From assembly GCA_027488985.1 (NCBI GenBank), contig JAIYAR010000010.1, forward strand, positions 248,001 to 312,000: 64,000 bases of DNA, written 5' to 3'. Made by a program: the position numbers and the translations under genes. Positions 24,722 to 32,922 of this stretch are shown here, piece after piece (the first letter of the stretch is position 1; the number at the start of each line of letters is the position of its first letter). The DNA comes from Comamonadaceae bacterium (lineage in GTDB: Bacteria; Pseudomonadota; Gammaproteobacteria; Burkholderiales; Burkholderiaceae_C). The notes beneath the pieces were generated by a model. The model was given only the letters and a program-made list of their open reading frames with translations. It had not been told where the DNA came from and made no database searches.

Positions 24722-25659
24722 GCTGGTAGGCCCATTTGCTGCCGCACGGCGGCATGTGTCAATTCCGGAGAGTTGGCGAATGTACTTGAAAGTGTGAGCT
24801 CTGCGCAGGCCACACCGTAATCCACAGCAACTTTCATCGGCGAACCACTCACCAGGGATGCCACCACCCCGGATAACAATGCGTCCCCTGCCCCCGTACT
24901 GCTAAGCACTGGAACGCGGCGGGACGGCCGGAACACAGGCCCATCACCTCGCTGGCCCCAAGCCGAGCCGGATGCACCAAAACTGATAAGCACCAGCTCA
25001 ACGCCCGAATCGAGGAAATACTGAACCGCCGCGATGCATTGCTCAGAGGTATCCACAGGGAGACCGCTCAGGGCTGCGGCTTCCAAGTGGTTGAGTTTGA
25101 GCAAGTGGATGGATGACAGCGCCCCGGCAATGCGCCTGCACTTGGCCACCGATACCCCATCCACAGCCACCTTGCGCCCAAGACGCAGCAGGTAAGCGAT
25201 CGTCGCCTCAGGCAAATTGCAGTCGAGGAGCAGCCATGCTCCCGTGTTTTCCAGCACCTTCGAACGGGCGCACTCTGCGGGTGTCAGGCTTTCCAGAATG
25301 CCCATGTCATTCACGGCCATAGCCACCTCGCCGTCGGGCTGGTGCATGGCCAGGTAGGTTGCAGTGCATTGACCTGGCACCGTCACCACGGATGAAACAC
25401 CTACTCCCGCCTCGGCGGTGCTGGCGAGTAGTTGTTTGCCGAAAGCGTCATCACCGACCACGGACAGCAGGTCTACGGCGATGCCCAAGCGCGCGAGATT
25501 CTCGGCGATGTTGCGGCCAACGCCGCCTGGCGAGTAGTGAATGGCACCGGGCGTGGAGTCACCAGCGCGCATGAGGCTGCCTGCTTTGGCACTGATATCC
25601 ATGTTGGCGCCCCCGACAACGGTGACAGGGCAAAGAACATCAGGCGCTACAGAAGTCAT
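24718..25659 (-). CDS. psuK: Pseudouridine kinase (PfkB family)
   Basis: This 313-residue PfkB/ribokinase-family protein has the N-terminal GGANMDISAKAG and SPGGVGRNIAENLARLG patterns and the C-terminal STGAGDALLSG containing the catalytic Asp and anion hole. It sits directly before psuG with overlapping codons, which fixes the likely substrate as pseudouridine, phosphorylated at the 5' position. The start is divergent from the ribokinase-like gene, with 82 bp between. Together with psuG it makes a complete pseudouridine degradation pair. Confidence 0.93.
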   Translation of the reverse strand: MTSVAPDVLCPVTVVGGANMDISAKAGSLMRAGDSTPGAIHYSPGGVGRNIAENLARLGIAVDLLSVVGDDAFGKQLLASTAEAGVGVSSVVTVPGQCTATYLAMHQPDGEVAMAVNDMGILESLTPAECARSKVLENTGAWLLLDCNLPEATIAYLLRLGRKVAVDGVSVAKCRRIAGALSSIHLLKLNHLEAAALSGLPVDTSEQCIAAVQYFLDSGVELVLISFGASGSAWGQRGDGPVFRPSRRVPVLSSTGAGDALLSGVVASLVSGSPMKVAVDYGVACAELTLSSTFANSPELTHAAVRQQMGLPA

Positions 25660-25741
25660 TAGGGTCTATATCAAAGAACTTATCCGGGGCTTGCAAATTC
25701 GGCGTCAAAATAGACGGTTTCGCAATCAGAGAGTGCTGTTG

Positions 25742-26674
25742 ATGATACTTGTCGCTGGCTCTGCCAATCTGGACTTTGTGGTTCGCGCCCATCACATTCC
25801 CGCCCCGGGCGAAACCGTACTCGGACGCGATTTCCAAACCTTCCCCGGAGGCAAAGGCGCCAACCAGGCAGTGGCCAGTGCCCGGGCGGGCGGAGCCGTC
25901 ACCCACATGCTGCTCGGCTTGGGGCAGGACGCGTTTGCTACCCCGCTTGAAAACTCCCTCCAATCGGCTGGCGTGCAGATGCACATCGTGCGTACACCCG
26001 ATCGACCTACCGGAACCGCCTTTATCTGCGTCTCGGACGATGCGGAAAACGCCATTACGGTGGCCCCCGGAGCAAATGCCGAGTTGCGCCCGGAACATTT
26101 GCCATCTTTGGCGGGCTTCACACACCTTTTGCTCCAACTCGAAACCCCTTTGGACACGGTCACGGCATACGCCCGTGCCGCGCGCGCTCAGGGCGTACAA
26201 GTGGTGTTGAACGCCGCCCCCGCCCGCGCTTTGCCCCCAGAGCTGTTGGCCCATGTAGATGTATTGATCGTCAATGAAGGGGAATTGGCTGTGGTATCGG
26301 GTCATGAAGGCAGCATTGCCGACTGCCTGGCCCGTGTGGCGGTGCCCACTGTGGTGGTCACTTTGGGGCACCGCGGTAGCTGCGCGCGCCACAACGGTGC
26401 ATTCGCAGTACAAAGCGCATTCCCCATTTCACCGGTGGACACTACGGGTGCCGGAGACACTTTCTGCGGCAGCCTGGTCGCCGCGCTCAGCCAAGGCCAG
26501 CCATTGGCCGACGCCCTGCGCTTTGCCAGCGCCTCCAGCGCCATTGCCTGCACCCGCTGGGGCGCCCAATCCAGCATTCCTGAAACCACGGAGGTCGAAG
26601 CCCTCTTGGCGTCTACCCCCCCGACCAGCGCAGAAGAGGCACACGCATTGCGCGCCTTCTGCGGCCTGAACTGA
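25742..26674 (+). CDS. Ribokinase-like sugar kinase (PfkB family)
   Basis: This 310-residue kinase has the ribokinase opening (GSANLDFVVRAHHIPAPGET, then FPGGKGANQAVASARAGG) and SPVDTTGAGDTFCGSL at the C-terminus, so substrate-binding, anion-hole and catalytic Asp motifs are intact. Because a nucleoside hydrolase follows 36 bp downstream, the likely job is phosphorylating the released ribose to ribose 5-phosphate. ATG 25742 was chosen because it gives the standard N-terminus; GTG or TTG codons a few bases upstream are possible. It shares the short intergenic region with the divergent psuK. Confidence 0.92.
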   Translation: MILVAGSANLDFVVRAHHIPAPGETVLGRDFQTFPGGKGANQAVASARAGGAVTHMLLGLGQDAFATPLENSLQSAGVQMHIVRTPDRPTGTAFICVSDDAENAITVAPGANAELRPEHLPSLAGFTHLLLQLETPLDTVTAYARAARAQGVQVVLNAAPARALPPELLAHVDVLIVNEGELAVVSGHEGSIADCLARVAVPTVVVTLGHRGSCARHNGAFAVQSAFPISPVDTTGAGDTFCGSLVAALSQGQPLADALRFASASSAIACTRWGAQSSIPETTEVEALLASTPPTSAEEAHALRAFCGLN

Positions 26675-26710
26675 AACCCATCTATCTCGTTTTTTGTAAA
26701 GAGTAATCTC

Positions 26711-27718
26711 ATGAGCACCAACGCCTCCGCCCTCTCCGCCAAGACTGTACGTAAGGTCATTTATGACACCGACCCCGGTGTCGATGACGCCATGGCACTG
26801 TATTACGCACTGGCCCACCCCGGCATCGATGTCGTGGGTATCACTACCACCTTCGGCAACGTCACCGTGGAGCAAGCAGCCACCAACGGTCTATACCTGA
26901 CCGAGATTGCCGGTCGAAAGATTCCCGTGACCTTGGGCGTTAAAACCCCTTGGCTCAAAGCGCCCGGCACACCTCCTGACTTCATCCACGGTGGCGACGG
27001 CTTGGGCAACCTGCCCTCCCGCGTATCGACCACCAGCGTGCTGGATCCCCGTCCGTCCGCGCAATTCATCGTGGACATGGCCCGCGCCCATCCCGGCGAA
27101 ATCACACTCGTCGCTGTCGGCCCCTTGGGCAACCTCGCCACTGCGCTGAAGCTGGAGCCCAATCTGCCCCAGCTGCTGCAAGAAGTCATCATCATGGGCG
27201 GCACCATCGTGGAGCCCGGCAACGTGTCCCCCGTGGCAGAAGCCAATATCTGGAACGACCCGCACTCCGCCGACTTTGTGTTCACTGCCGGCTGGAAGCT
27301 CACCATGGTGGGCCTGGATGTAACCCATCAGCTGATCGTGCCCTTGGCCCTGTTCAAAAAAGTGGCCGACCACCACAAGCACGTCGCTACCGACACCTTG
27401 CACCATGCTGTGAGCTTCTACGCAGACTTCTACAGCGGCATCTACCCGCATGTGGCCAAAATCCACGGCTGCTTCGGTCACGACGTGCTGGCCTTTGTGG
27501 CCCTCACCAACCCCGAACTGTTTGAAATCCAGACCGGCCGCATCCGGGTAGCGACAGAAGGCCCCGCCAACGGCCAGACCATGATGCGCCGCAAGGACAT
27601 CTTCTATCCCCAGCCCGGTTGGGGCGACGAGGTGCCCGACACCCACGCTTGCTTGCAGCTCAAGGCCGATGAGGCTCTGAAGCTGATTGAATCCACCCTG
27701 ATGTCCAACTGGCTGTAA
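26711..27718 (+). CDS. Nucleoside hydrolase (IunH family)
   Basis: This 335-residue protein hydrolyses N-glycosidic bonds of ribonucleosides to free base and ribose. The Ca2+-binding signature is VIYDTDPGVDDAMALYYAL (about residues 17-35, DxDxxxDD), with NVTVEQAATN, VAVGPLGNLATAL and IMGGTIVEPGNVSPVAEANIWNDP following in family order. Whether it prefers purines or pyrimidines cannot be read from sequence. It complements PsuK/PsuG, which handle C-glycosidic pseudouridine. It is the second gene of the divergent plus-strand operon, with the dioxygenase next. Confidence 0.95.
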   Translation: MSTNASALSAKTVRKVIYDTDPGVDDAMALYYALAHPGIDVVGITTTFGNVTVEQAATNGLYLTEIAGRKIPVTLGVKTPWLKAPGTPPDFIHGGDGLGNLPSRVSTTSVLDPRPSAQFIVDMARAHPGEITLVAVGPLGNLATALKLEPNLPQLLQEVIIMGGTIVEPGNVSPVAEANIWNDPHSADFVFTAGWKLTMVGLDVTHQLIVPLALFKKVADHHKHVATDTLHHAVSFYADFYSGIYPHVAKIHGCFGHDVLAFVALTNPELFEIQTGRIRVATEGPANGQTMMRRKDIFYPQPGWGDEVPDTHACLQLKADEALKLIESTLMSNWL

Positions 27719-27756
27719 ACGCCGACTCAACCGATCTGACTGCGCGAGAAACTGTC

Positions 27757-28602
27757 ATGCACTTACCCGTCGTTGACTTCACCAGCCCCACCGCTCCACA
27801 AGAGTTTTGCAAAAGCCTGCACGAGACCGGCTTCGGCGTACTGAAAAATCACCCCCTGAGCCAGGATCTGGTGGAGAGCATCTATGCCGAGTGGCTGGGC
27901 TTTTTTAAAACCGAGGCCAAGGCGAAGTACCCCAATGACCCGGTCAAGCATGACGGTTATTTCTCTCCCAGCGTGTCAGAAACGGCAAAGAACTTCACCA
28001 AAAAGGATTTGAAAGAGTTCTTTCACATCTACCCCTGGGGCCGTTACCCCGCGGAGGTGAGTGATGCTGCCAAACGCTACTACGCTGAAGGCGCCACTTT
28101 GGCCGCCACGCTCCTCAATTGGGTGGAAGCGAACTCCCCAGCAGATGTGAAGGCACGGTATTCCATGCCCCTGCCCGCCATGATCGAAGGCAGCGACCAC
28201 ACCCTGCTACGCGTGCTGCACTACCCGCCCCTGCGCGGCGATGAAGAGCCCGGCGCCGTGCGCGCTGCAGCCCATGGCGACATCAACCTGCTGACCATCC
28301 TGCCGGCCGCTACCGAACCCGGCCTGCAGGTCTTGGGCAAGGACCAAGCCTGGCACGACGTGCCCTGTGACTTTGGTCTGCTGATCGTCAACATTGGCGA
28401 CATGCTGGCTGAAGCCTCCGGCGGCTACTACCCCAGCACCGTGCACCGGGTGCTCAACCCCACCGGCGAAGGTGCGACCAAGTCACGTATATCGCTTCCA
28501 CTGTTTTTGCACCCCCGCCGTGAAGTGGTGCTCTCCGAACGCTACACGGTGGAAACGTACTTCAATGAACGCATGGAAGAGTTGCGGGGGAAGAAGTACT
28601 GA
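27757..28602 (+). CDS. Isopenicillin-N-synthase-like 2-oxoglutarate/Fe(II) dioxygenase
   Basis: This 281-residue protein has a DIOX_N-type N-terminal domain (PVVDFTSPTAPQEFCKSLHE, then GFGVLKNHPL) and a double-stranded beta-helix core. Iron ligands are His173 and Asp175 (AAHGDINLL) and His230 (STVHRVLNP); the 2-oxoglutarate-binding pair Arg244/Ser246 is in KSRIS. All catalytic residues are present. The substrate is unknown. Its position after a nucleoside hydrolase, 38 bp downstream and probably co-transcribed, suggests oxidation of a nucleobase or modified nucleoside, comparable to fungal thymine 7-hydroxylase of the same superfamily, but this is inference. Confidence 0.9.
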   Translation: MHLPVVDFTSPTAPQEFCKSLHETGFGVLKNHPLSQDLVESIYAEWLGFFKTEAKAKYPNDPVKHDGYFSPSVSETAKNFTKKDLKEFFHIYPWGRYPAEVSDAAKRYYAEGATLAATLLNWVEANSPADVKARYSMPLPAMIEGSDHTLLRVLHYPPLRGDEEPGAVRAAAHGDINLLTILPAATEPGLQVLGKDQAWHDVPCDFGLLIVNIGDMLAEASGGYYPSTVHRVLNPTGEGATKSRISLPLFLHPRREVVLSERYTVETYFNERMEELRGKKY

Positions 28603-28690
28603 GACTGAGGTGGGCGCGGGGCGTGAAGCTCAGACTTTCGGCCCCGGCGAACTTTGGCAGCGCATCGCTAGGCGCTGCTGATCTAGACAA

Positions 28691-28745
28691 AATAGGCCGC
28701 TAGCCCTTTAGGAATATGCGCTAGCAGCTACTTTTTTTGTAGCAG
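28691..28745 (-). repeat. Repeat A copy downstream of the dioxygenase gene
   Basis: On the minus strand, TGCTACAAAAAAAGTAGCTG is followed by a CTAGCGCATATTCC core and a GGGCTAGCGGCC end, a full-length match to repeat A. It lies about 90 bp after the dioxygenase stop codon in the non-coding gap. Confidence 0.8.
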
Positions 28746-28989
28746 ATGGAGCGTACAAGTGTTCGGAATGGACCTCAGAAAGGCAGCTTCGGGCCAGTTG
28801 CAGGCCTTGGTGAGTGTCTGCTCTAGAGCGCCTAAATTCAATCAGCTGGCTTCGGCTCTGAGTTGCGAGCCGCTGAAGGGAAAATGCAGTTGCGCAATGC
28901 AGGTTACCTAGGGCTCCAAAAAATTCCCCATCCAAGGTTAGACGCTCATCATGGGCTCACTGTTCAGCTTTCGTTTGGATCCTAGAGCC

Positions 28990-29002
28990 GCCCATTTTGG
29001 GC
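28990..29002. repeat. Palindrome upstream of the GGDEF-EAL gene
   Basis: GCCCATTTTGGGC, with a following A, lies 110 bp before the GGDEF-EAL start codon. The same 14 bases occur at 31567-31580, upstream of the next gene. It may be a shared operator or part of a dispersed repeat. Confidence 0.5.
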
Positions 29003-29112
29003 ATTCGAACTTGAAAAGTTGCTGCTATTTCCTACACGGAACGCCACAATTTCACTTCATATTTCCAAAGTGAATGTCGAGGGCCAAGCGCCCTGGCAGG
29101 TAGAGGGGAGCA

Positions 29113-31437
29113 ATGGTCACTGAATCAAACACAAATAGGACCAAAAAGACGGCACTGGCGTTGGCCACCGCCGTAGTCGTAGTTGCCTGTTGGTTGCAAG
29201 TTCGACTTCGTCCAGACGCTGAATATGCGCTGTTTCTTGAGAATGTCCATTGGGCGCTAGCTTTTTCTGTCAGTGCTTGGCTTGCATGGTGCGGATATCG
29301 GGAGTCCGGGGCAGAGTTGGCAGCAGCCAAACGACATCAATTCCTTGGCTTACTGTGCCTCGGCATTGGGCAAGTGATTTGGGACGTACAGACATTCGCA
29401 AATTGGACACCTTTCCCAGGTCCATCAGATTTTTTCTTCTTTCCTTCCACTTTCTTCTTTCTCACAGGATTTTTGGCACTGGTCCATCGAAACAGGTGGA
29501 TGCTGGTGTTTACCGACGTGATCGGTTTTGCGCTGGGCTCTGCGATATTGACATTAACGTTGTATCTCTCTGTGGCGGGAGAAAGCCACGCGTTTCAATT
29601 GTTTGTTTTGTGCAGCTATCCGGTCGGCATGCTCAGCGCGGGAGCCTGCTTTGTGGTCTTACAACTTCACGATCGGCAAAGGTGGCTCGTGGGCTCTCTA
29701 TTGTTGTGTATCGGAATTTGTGCGCTCGGTTTGACATGGATGTCTTGGAATTTGGGGCAGCTCAGAGGTAAACAGCAAATTGGAACCATCACGAATCTGA
29801 CGTTTTCGCTTTCCGCACTGTTGATTGGCTGGGCCAGTTATGTTTGGCGAAGTTGTGTGGACACATCAGCCAGCTATGACCGTCTATGTGAGGGGGTCTT
29901 GCGCCAACTGCCGCTGGTTATGGTCGCACTTACGACCACAACTCTAGGACTACTGGTGGTTGGTGGGAGTGTTCCCTCCATGTTGCGGCTACCTTTGGTA
30001 TGGGCTGCCTTTCTGGTTTTGATATTCGCCGTCTACCGGCAGACTAGATTGCTGAGCGAAAGAGATCGACTTTTAGCCGCGGAGCGGGGGGTACTGGAGA
30101 GTCAAGCAAAGCTTCAGCATTTGGCGCACCACGACCCGCTGACGGGGCTTCCTAACCTCACCCTGTTACGTGACCGGGTCAATCAAGCAATGGAAACATC
30201 CAGCAGGCATGACACCAAGCTTGCATTGATGTTTATCGATCTGGATAGCTTTAAAGAGGTTAACGACACACTTGGGCATGATGCTGGAGATGCCCTGCTA
30301 TGCGCCATTTCCGATCGATTTCAGTCACTGCTGCGTTCGACCGACACTGTGAGTCGCCAGGGAGGAGACGAGTTTTCCATCGTGCTTCACGACGTACACA
30401 ACCTAACGCAAGTCTCTAATGTCGCAGAGAAGCTCATTGGGCTTGCCAACGGATACATCGCAATTCACCAACAGGAGGTATCCATGTCGTTTTCGGTTGG
30501 CATTGCTATTTTCCCGGATGATGCGTGCGACTTTGCCGGGCTGATGCGTTGTGCTGACACTGCCATGTACAAGGCCAAGTCTGCTGGAGGGCACACATAT
30601 CGCTTTTACGATGCCAAAATGAATGAAGAGGCCGCAACTCGAATGCGCATTCGCTCCTGCTTGGCACGTGCCGTAGAGAAGAGCGAGTTGACTCTGTTTT
30701 GGCAGGCGCAAGTGGATTTATCCAATGAGAGTGTTTGCGGTGTGGAGGCATTAGTACGCTGGAATAACCCTGAGCTCGGGCAGGTATCGCCGGCCACCTT
30801 CATACCTGTTGCAGAATCAAATGGACTCATTATTCCTATTGGTAGTTGGATTCTTCAAACAGCCTGCAGTCAGGCAGCAGAGTGGGTCAATGAAGGAATC
30901 CAATTTTGCTCAATATCTGTGAACATATCCATGTTGCAGTTCGCTCGAGGACACATCGAGCACCAAGTGGTGGATGCCTTGCGCAAATCTGGTCTACCAC
31001 CCTCACGGTTGAAGTTGGAAATTACCGAATCGGTGTTGATGCACGATAAAGATATGGTGCTTGAGACGGTCAATCGCCTGGTACAGCTGGGCGTTCAATT
31101 GTCTATTGACGACTTTGGTACTGGCTATTCAAGTCTTGCTTACGTGCAACGCCTGAGGGTCGACTCCATCAAGATCGATCAGTCCTTTGTTCGAGGACTG
31201 CCGGGCAGTGCCGGTTCGTGCGCTATTGTCAAAGCCATCATAGATATGGCGAAAGCCATGGATTTGGGTGTGGTCGCAGAGGGCGTGGAGACACGCGAAC
31301 AGTCTGATTGGCTCCGAAAAAATGGTTGCAGCATTGCTCAAGGCTACCTCTTTTCAAAACCTCTAGGCGCTTCAGATTTTGAGGAGTTGATGCGTTCACG
31401 AGACATGGGTTCTGATCGAAACATCAGGGCTGCCTGA
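29113..31437 (+). CDS. Membrane GGDEF-EAL cyclic-di-GMP signalling protein
   Basis: This 774-residue protein has a hydrophobic sensor region of about 320 residues with eight to nine transmembrane segments and then DPLTGLPN leading into a GGDEF domain. GGDEF itself is intact at 417-421, and an RSTD inhibitory site lies five residues before it. The EAL domain begins near 500 with VEALVRW (EAL 545-547), DDFGTGYSSLAY, IKIDQSF and VVAEGVET, so phosphodiesterase ligands are present. Both synthesis and breakdown of c-di-GMP are possible. A good GAGGGGA ribosome binding site precedes the ATG. Base composition is lower in GC than flanking operons. Confidence 0.93.
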   Translation: MVTESNTNRTKKTALALATAVVVVACWLQVRLRPDAEYALFLENVHWALAFSVSAWLAWCGYRESGAELAAAKRHQFLGLLCLGIGQVIWDVQTFANWTPFPGPSDFFFFPSTFFFLTGFLALVHRNRWMLVFTDVIGFALGSAILTLTLYLSVAGESHAFQLFVLCSYPVGMLSAGACFVVLQLHDRQRWLVGSLLLCIGICALGLTWMSWNLGQLRGKQQIGTITNLTFSLSALLIGWASYVWRSCVDTSASYDRLCEGVLRQLPLVMVALTTTTLGLLVVGGSVPSMLRLPLVWAAFLVLIFAVYRQTRLLSERDRLLAAERGVLESQAKLQHLAHHDPLTGLPNLTLLRDRVNQAMETSSRHDTKLALMFIDLDSFKEVNDTLGHDAGDALLCAISDRFQSLLRSTDTVSRQGGDEFSIVLHDVHNLTQVSNVAEKLIGLANGYIAIHQQEVSMSFSVGIAIFPDDACDFAGLMRCADTAMYKAKSAGGHTYRFYDAKMNEEAATRMRIRSCLARAVEKSELTLFWQAQVDLSNESVCGVEALVRWNNPELGQVSPATFIPVAESNGLIIPIGSWILQTACSQAAEWVNEGIQFCSISVNISMLQFARGHIEHQVVDALRKSGLPPSRLKLEITESVLMHDKDMVLETVNRLVQLGVQLSIDDFGTGYSSLAYVQRLRVDSIKIDQSFVRGLPGSAGSCAIVKAIIDMAKAMDLGVVAEGVETREQSDWLRKNGCSIAQGYLFSKPLGASDFEELMRSRDMGSDRNIRAA

Positions 31438-31438
31438 A

Positions 31439-31487
31439 GGGACAACGTAATTGCTTGATCTTTGGTGCCCTGACTGGACGTTGTCCC
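31439..31487. other. 10-bp inverted repeat after the GGDEF-EAL gene
   Basis: GGGACAACGT (31439-31448) and ACGTTGTCCC (31478-31487) are perfectly complementary across a 29-nt loop, starting two bases after the stop codon. An A-run rather than a T-run follows, so it is not a standard plus-strand terminator. It could be a 3'-end stabiliser or a protein site. Confidence 0.5.
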
Positions 31488-31566
31488 AAAAAGCGGCCTA
31501 CGCCGAAGGACCGATTCGCATGACACGTTTTGCTTCGAGGCGACAGCTCAAAGCAAGATCGAAGCT

Positions 31567-31579
31567 GCCCATTTTGGGC
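31567..31579. repeat. Palindrome upstream of the winged-helix gene
   Basis: This is a second exact copy of GCCCATTTTGGGC (plus A), 74 bp before the start of the next plus-strand gene. The first copy is at 28990-29002. Confidence 0.5.
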
Positions 31580-31653
31580 AAAAAGAATGGCTTTGGATGA
31601 AGGCAGGGCTGTTCTAGTCGACGAAAATTTGAATTCAATGATGCGAAAACACT

Positions 31654-32115
31654 ATGCCATCTTCGTTTGACGAGCGATTCGAAAACTCTTTTGGAACGGT
31701 GGCATTTATCGCTAACCGGCACATCGTTGATCACTTGCGCAGACTGTGTGTGGAACTAGAAATGGACTTCGAGTCTGTATATGTCTGGGGTTTGGTTGCC
31801 CACTTGAGCGCAATCAAGGTTTTCGGCTCCGGTGGAGATTCAGCTCAGATTTCAGCCACAGGTAAGGTGCCTAAAGAATCTTTACAGGGAGTGCGCCTTT
31901 CGGATTTGACCGAAATATCTGGTTTGCCCAGAGAGACCTTGCGGCGCAAGCTCGAGGCTCTACAAACTGCAAAAAAAGTTGCGCGAGATGAAAAAGGCTT
32001 ATGGACATTGCACCCGGACGGAATAGACGCCCAGACCAAAGAATTCACCAAAGAAACTGTGCAAAAGTTGCTCAGGGCAGCGCACGATATAGAGCAAGTT
32101 CTGTTGCGAGACTGA
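31654..32115 (+). CDS. Winged-helix DNA-binding protein, MarR-like
   Basis: This 153-residue protein has a helical first half (residues 1-60, RHIVDHLRRLCVELEMDFES). A helix-turn-helix follows at about 80-105 (VRLSDLTEISGLPRETLRRKLEALQ), then a short wing (KKVARDEKGLWTLHP) and a C-terminal dimerisation-like helix. The pattern fits a small MarR/IclR-like transcription factor, but no specific family was recognised. It lies on the same strand as the GGDEF-EAL gene and shares an identical upstream palindrome with it, so it may control both. The start ATG lacks a strong ribosome binding site. Confidence 0.75.
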   Translation: MPSSFDERFENSFGTVAFIANRHIVDHLRRLCVELEMDFESVYVWGLVAHLSAIKVFGSGGDSAQISATGKVPKESLQGVRLSDLTEISGLPRETLRRKLEALQTAKKVARDEKGLWTLHPDGIDAQTKEFTKETVQKLLRAAHDIEQVLLRD

Positions 32116-32171
32116 CTAATCGATAACTGAACGCAATGAATGACATCGCTTGGCAATGTTTGATAGCGTCT

Positions 32172-32606
32172 TCAGGCAGCCGATGCCCAGGGTTTTGAGG
32201 CAATGACTCCCTCAATCCAATACTGTGCGGCAGAAAGATTGTCGAAAATTTTTGTAGCTAACAAGTCCGCATACATAGACTCATAGCGCTTGTACAGAAA
32301 CGAATAGCCCTCTAAGTCTGGAGTTAAAACCCAGGCCAGAGCAACTAGTCCGGAGTTTTCTGGAAGTGATGCAACAGCCTCTCTACCGGCTTCGAGCACT
32401 GCTAACGAGGTCACCATGGATTCATGCACAACGGTTATGCACCCCCAAGAGCCACCTTTAGTGAGTTCCTCAACGAGTGGTTTGGACAATCTAGCCGACT
32501 CTTGGTGCATCTCAATGTTCCAGCTGCCCCAACAATGCGCAACCAAAACCTGTCCTTCTACTCTGGATTTGAACTCGCCGTGAGGCTGAAATTTCGGGTT
32601 GGCCAT
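32172..32606 (-). CDS. Hypothetical protein with STAS/SpoIIAA-like fold pattern
   Basis: This 144-residue protein is read from MANPKFQPHGEF; an upstream in-frame ATG at 32660 would add 18 residues unlike the rest. The alternating strand-helix pattern (SRVEGQVLVAHCWGSWN, then MHQESARLSKPLVEEL, then WGCITVVHES) resembles the SpoIIAA/STAS-like fold of small proteins of unknown role. No signal peptide or membrane segment is visible. It is convergent with the winged-helix gene. Function unknown; a link to the neighbouring c-di-GMP protein is possible but not shown. Confidence 0.65.
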   Translation of the reverse strand: MANPKFQPHGEFKSRVEGQVLVAHCWGSWNIEMHQESARLSKPLVEELTKGGSWGCITVVHESMVTSLAVLEAGREAVASLPENSGLVALAWVLTPDLEGYSFLYKRYESMYADLLATKIFDNLSAAQYWIEGVIASKPWASAA

Positions 32607-32922
32607 TGTGTGGATTTTATAAACCTTAGTTGCAATTACAAGTCTGCAACCTGCGAACATCCTGAAACGAAATCAACTTGTGCTAGCCGTGCCACGGTCT
32701 CCAACTGGTACGTCTTGCCTAGTCACAACTATCTTGCTTCGTGATCTTGATCGACTGGAATAGGGCTTTGAATCAATGCATCGCAACTTCCGCTTTGGGT
32801 CGAAAGCCAGCATCCCCCAAAACCCTTTCCTCAACTCCCCTCCACCCCATATAACCAACCCTCATACCCCCATAGCTAAAAAGTAGTTTTCAATCTAAGC
32901 CGGCCCGCCTACAGTCGCTGCC
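32607..32922. other. 316-bp intergenic region with a 64-nt G-free tract
   Basis: No gene was seen. Plus-strand bases 32811-32874 contain no G at all, so the minus strand carries G-runs of 5, 3, 4, 4, 3 and 5 separated by short loops, a candidate G-quadruplex. The region must also hold the promoters of the divergent minus-strand hypothetical gene and the plus-strand TauE-like gene; no clear hexamers were assigned. Confidence 0.6.

Larger units (their letters stand above)
28603..29112. other. 510-bp non-coding gap
   Basis: No convincing gene was found on either strand. A minus-strand reading frame of 75 codons at 28708-28935 runs into a repeat A copy and has no recognisable content. The gap contains that repeat copy (28691-28745) and the palindrome GCCCATTTTGGGC (28990-29002). 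The sequence becomes visibly richer in A and T towards the GGDEF gene. Confidence 0.6.

Noticed and set aside
28708..28935. 75-codon minus-strand frame in the 510-bp gap
   Set aside because: Its end is made of the repeat A copy, it has no recognisable domain or clear ribosome binding site, and nothing supports translation.
28937..28943. GTTAGAC, resembling the core of an integron attC site, in the gap before the GGDEF gene
   Set aside because: No matching RYYYAAC core lies within 60-140 bp and no integrase gene is present; a 7-mer match alone is expected by chance.
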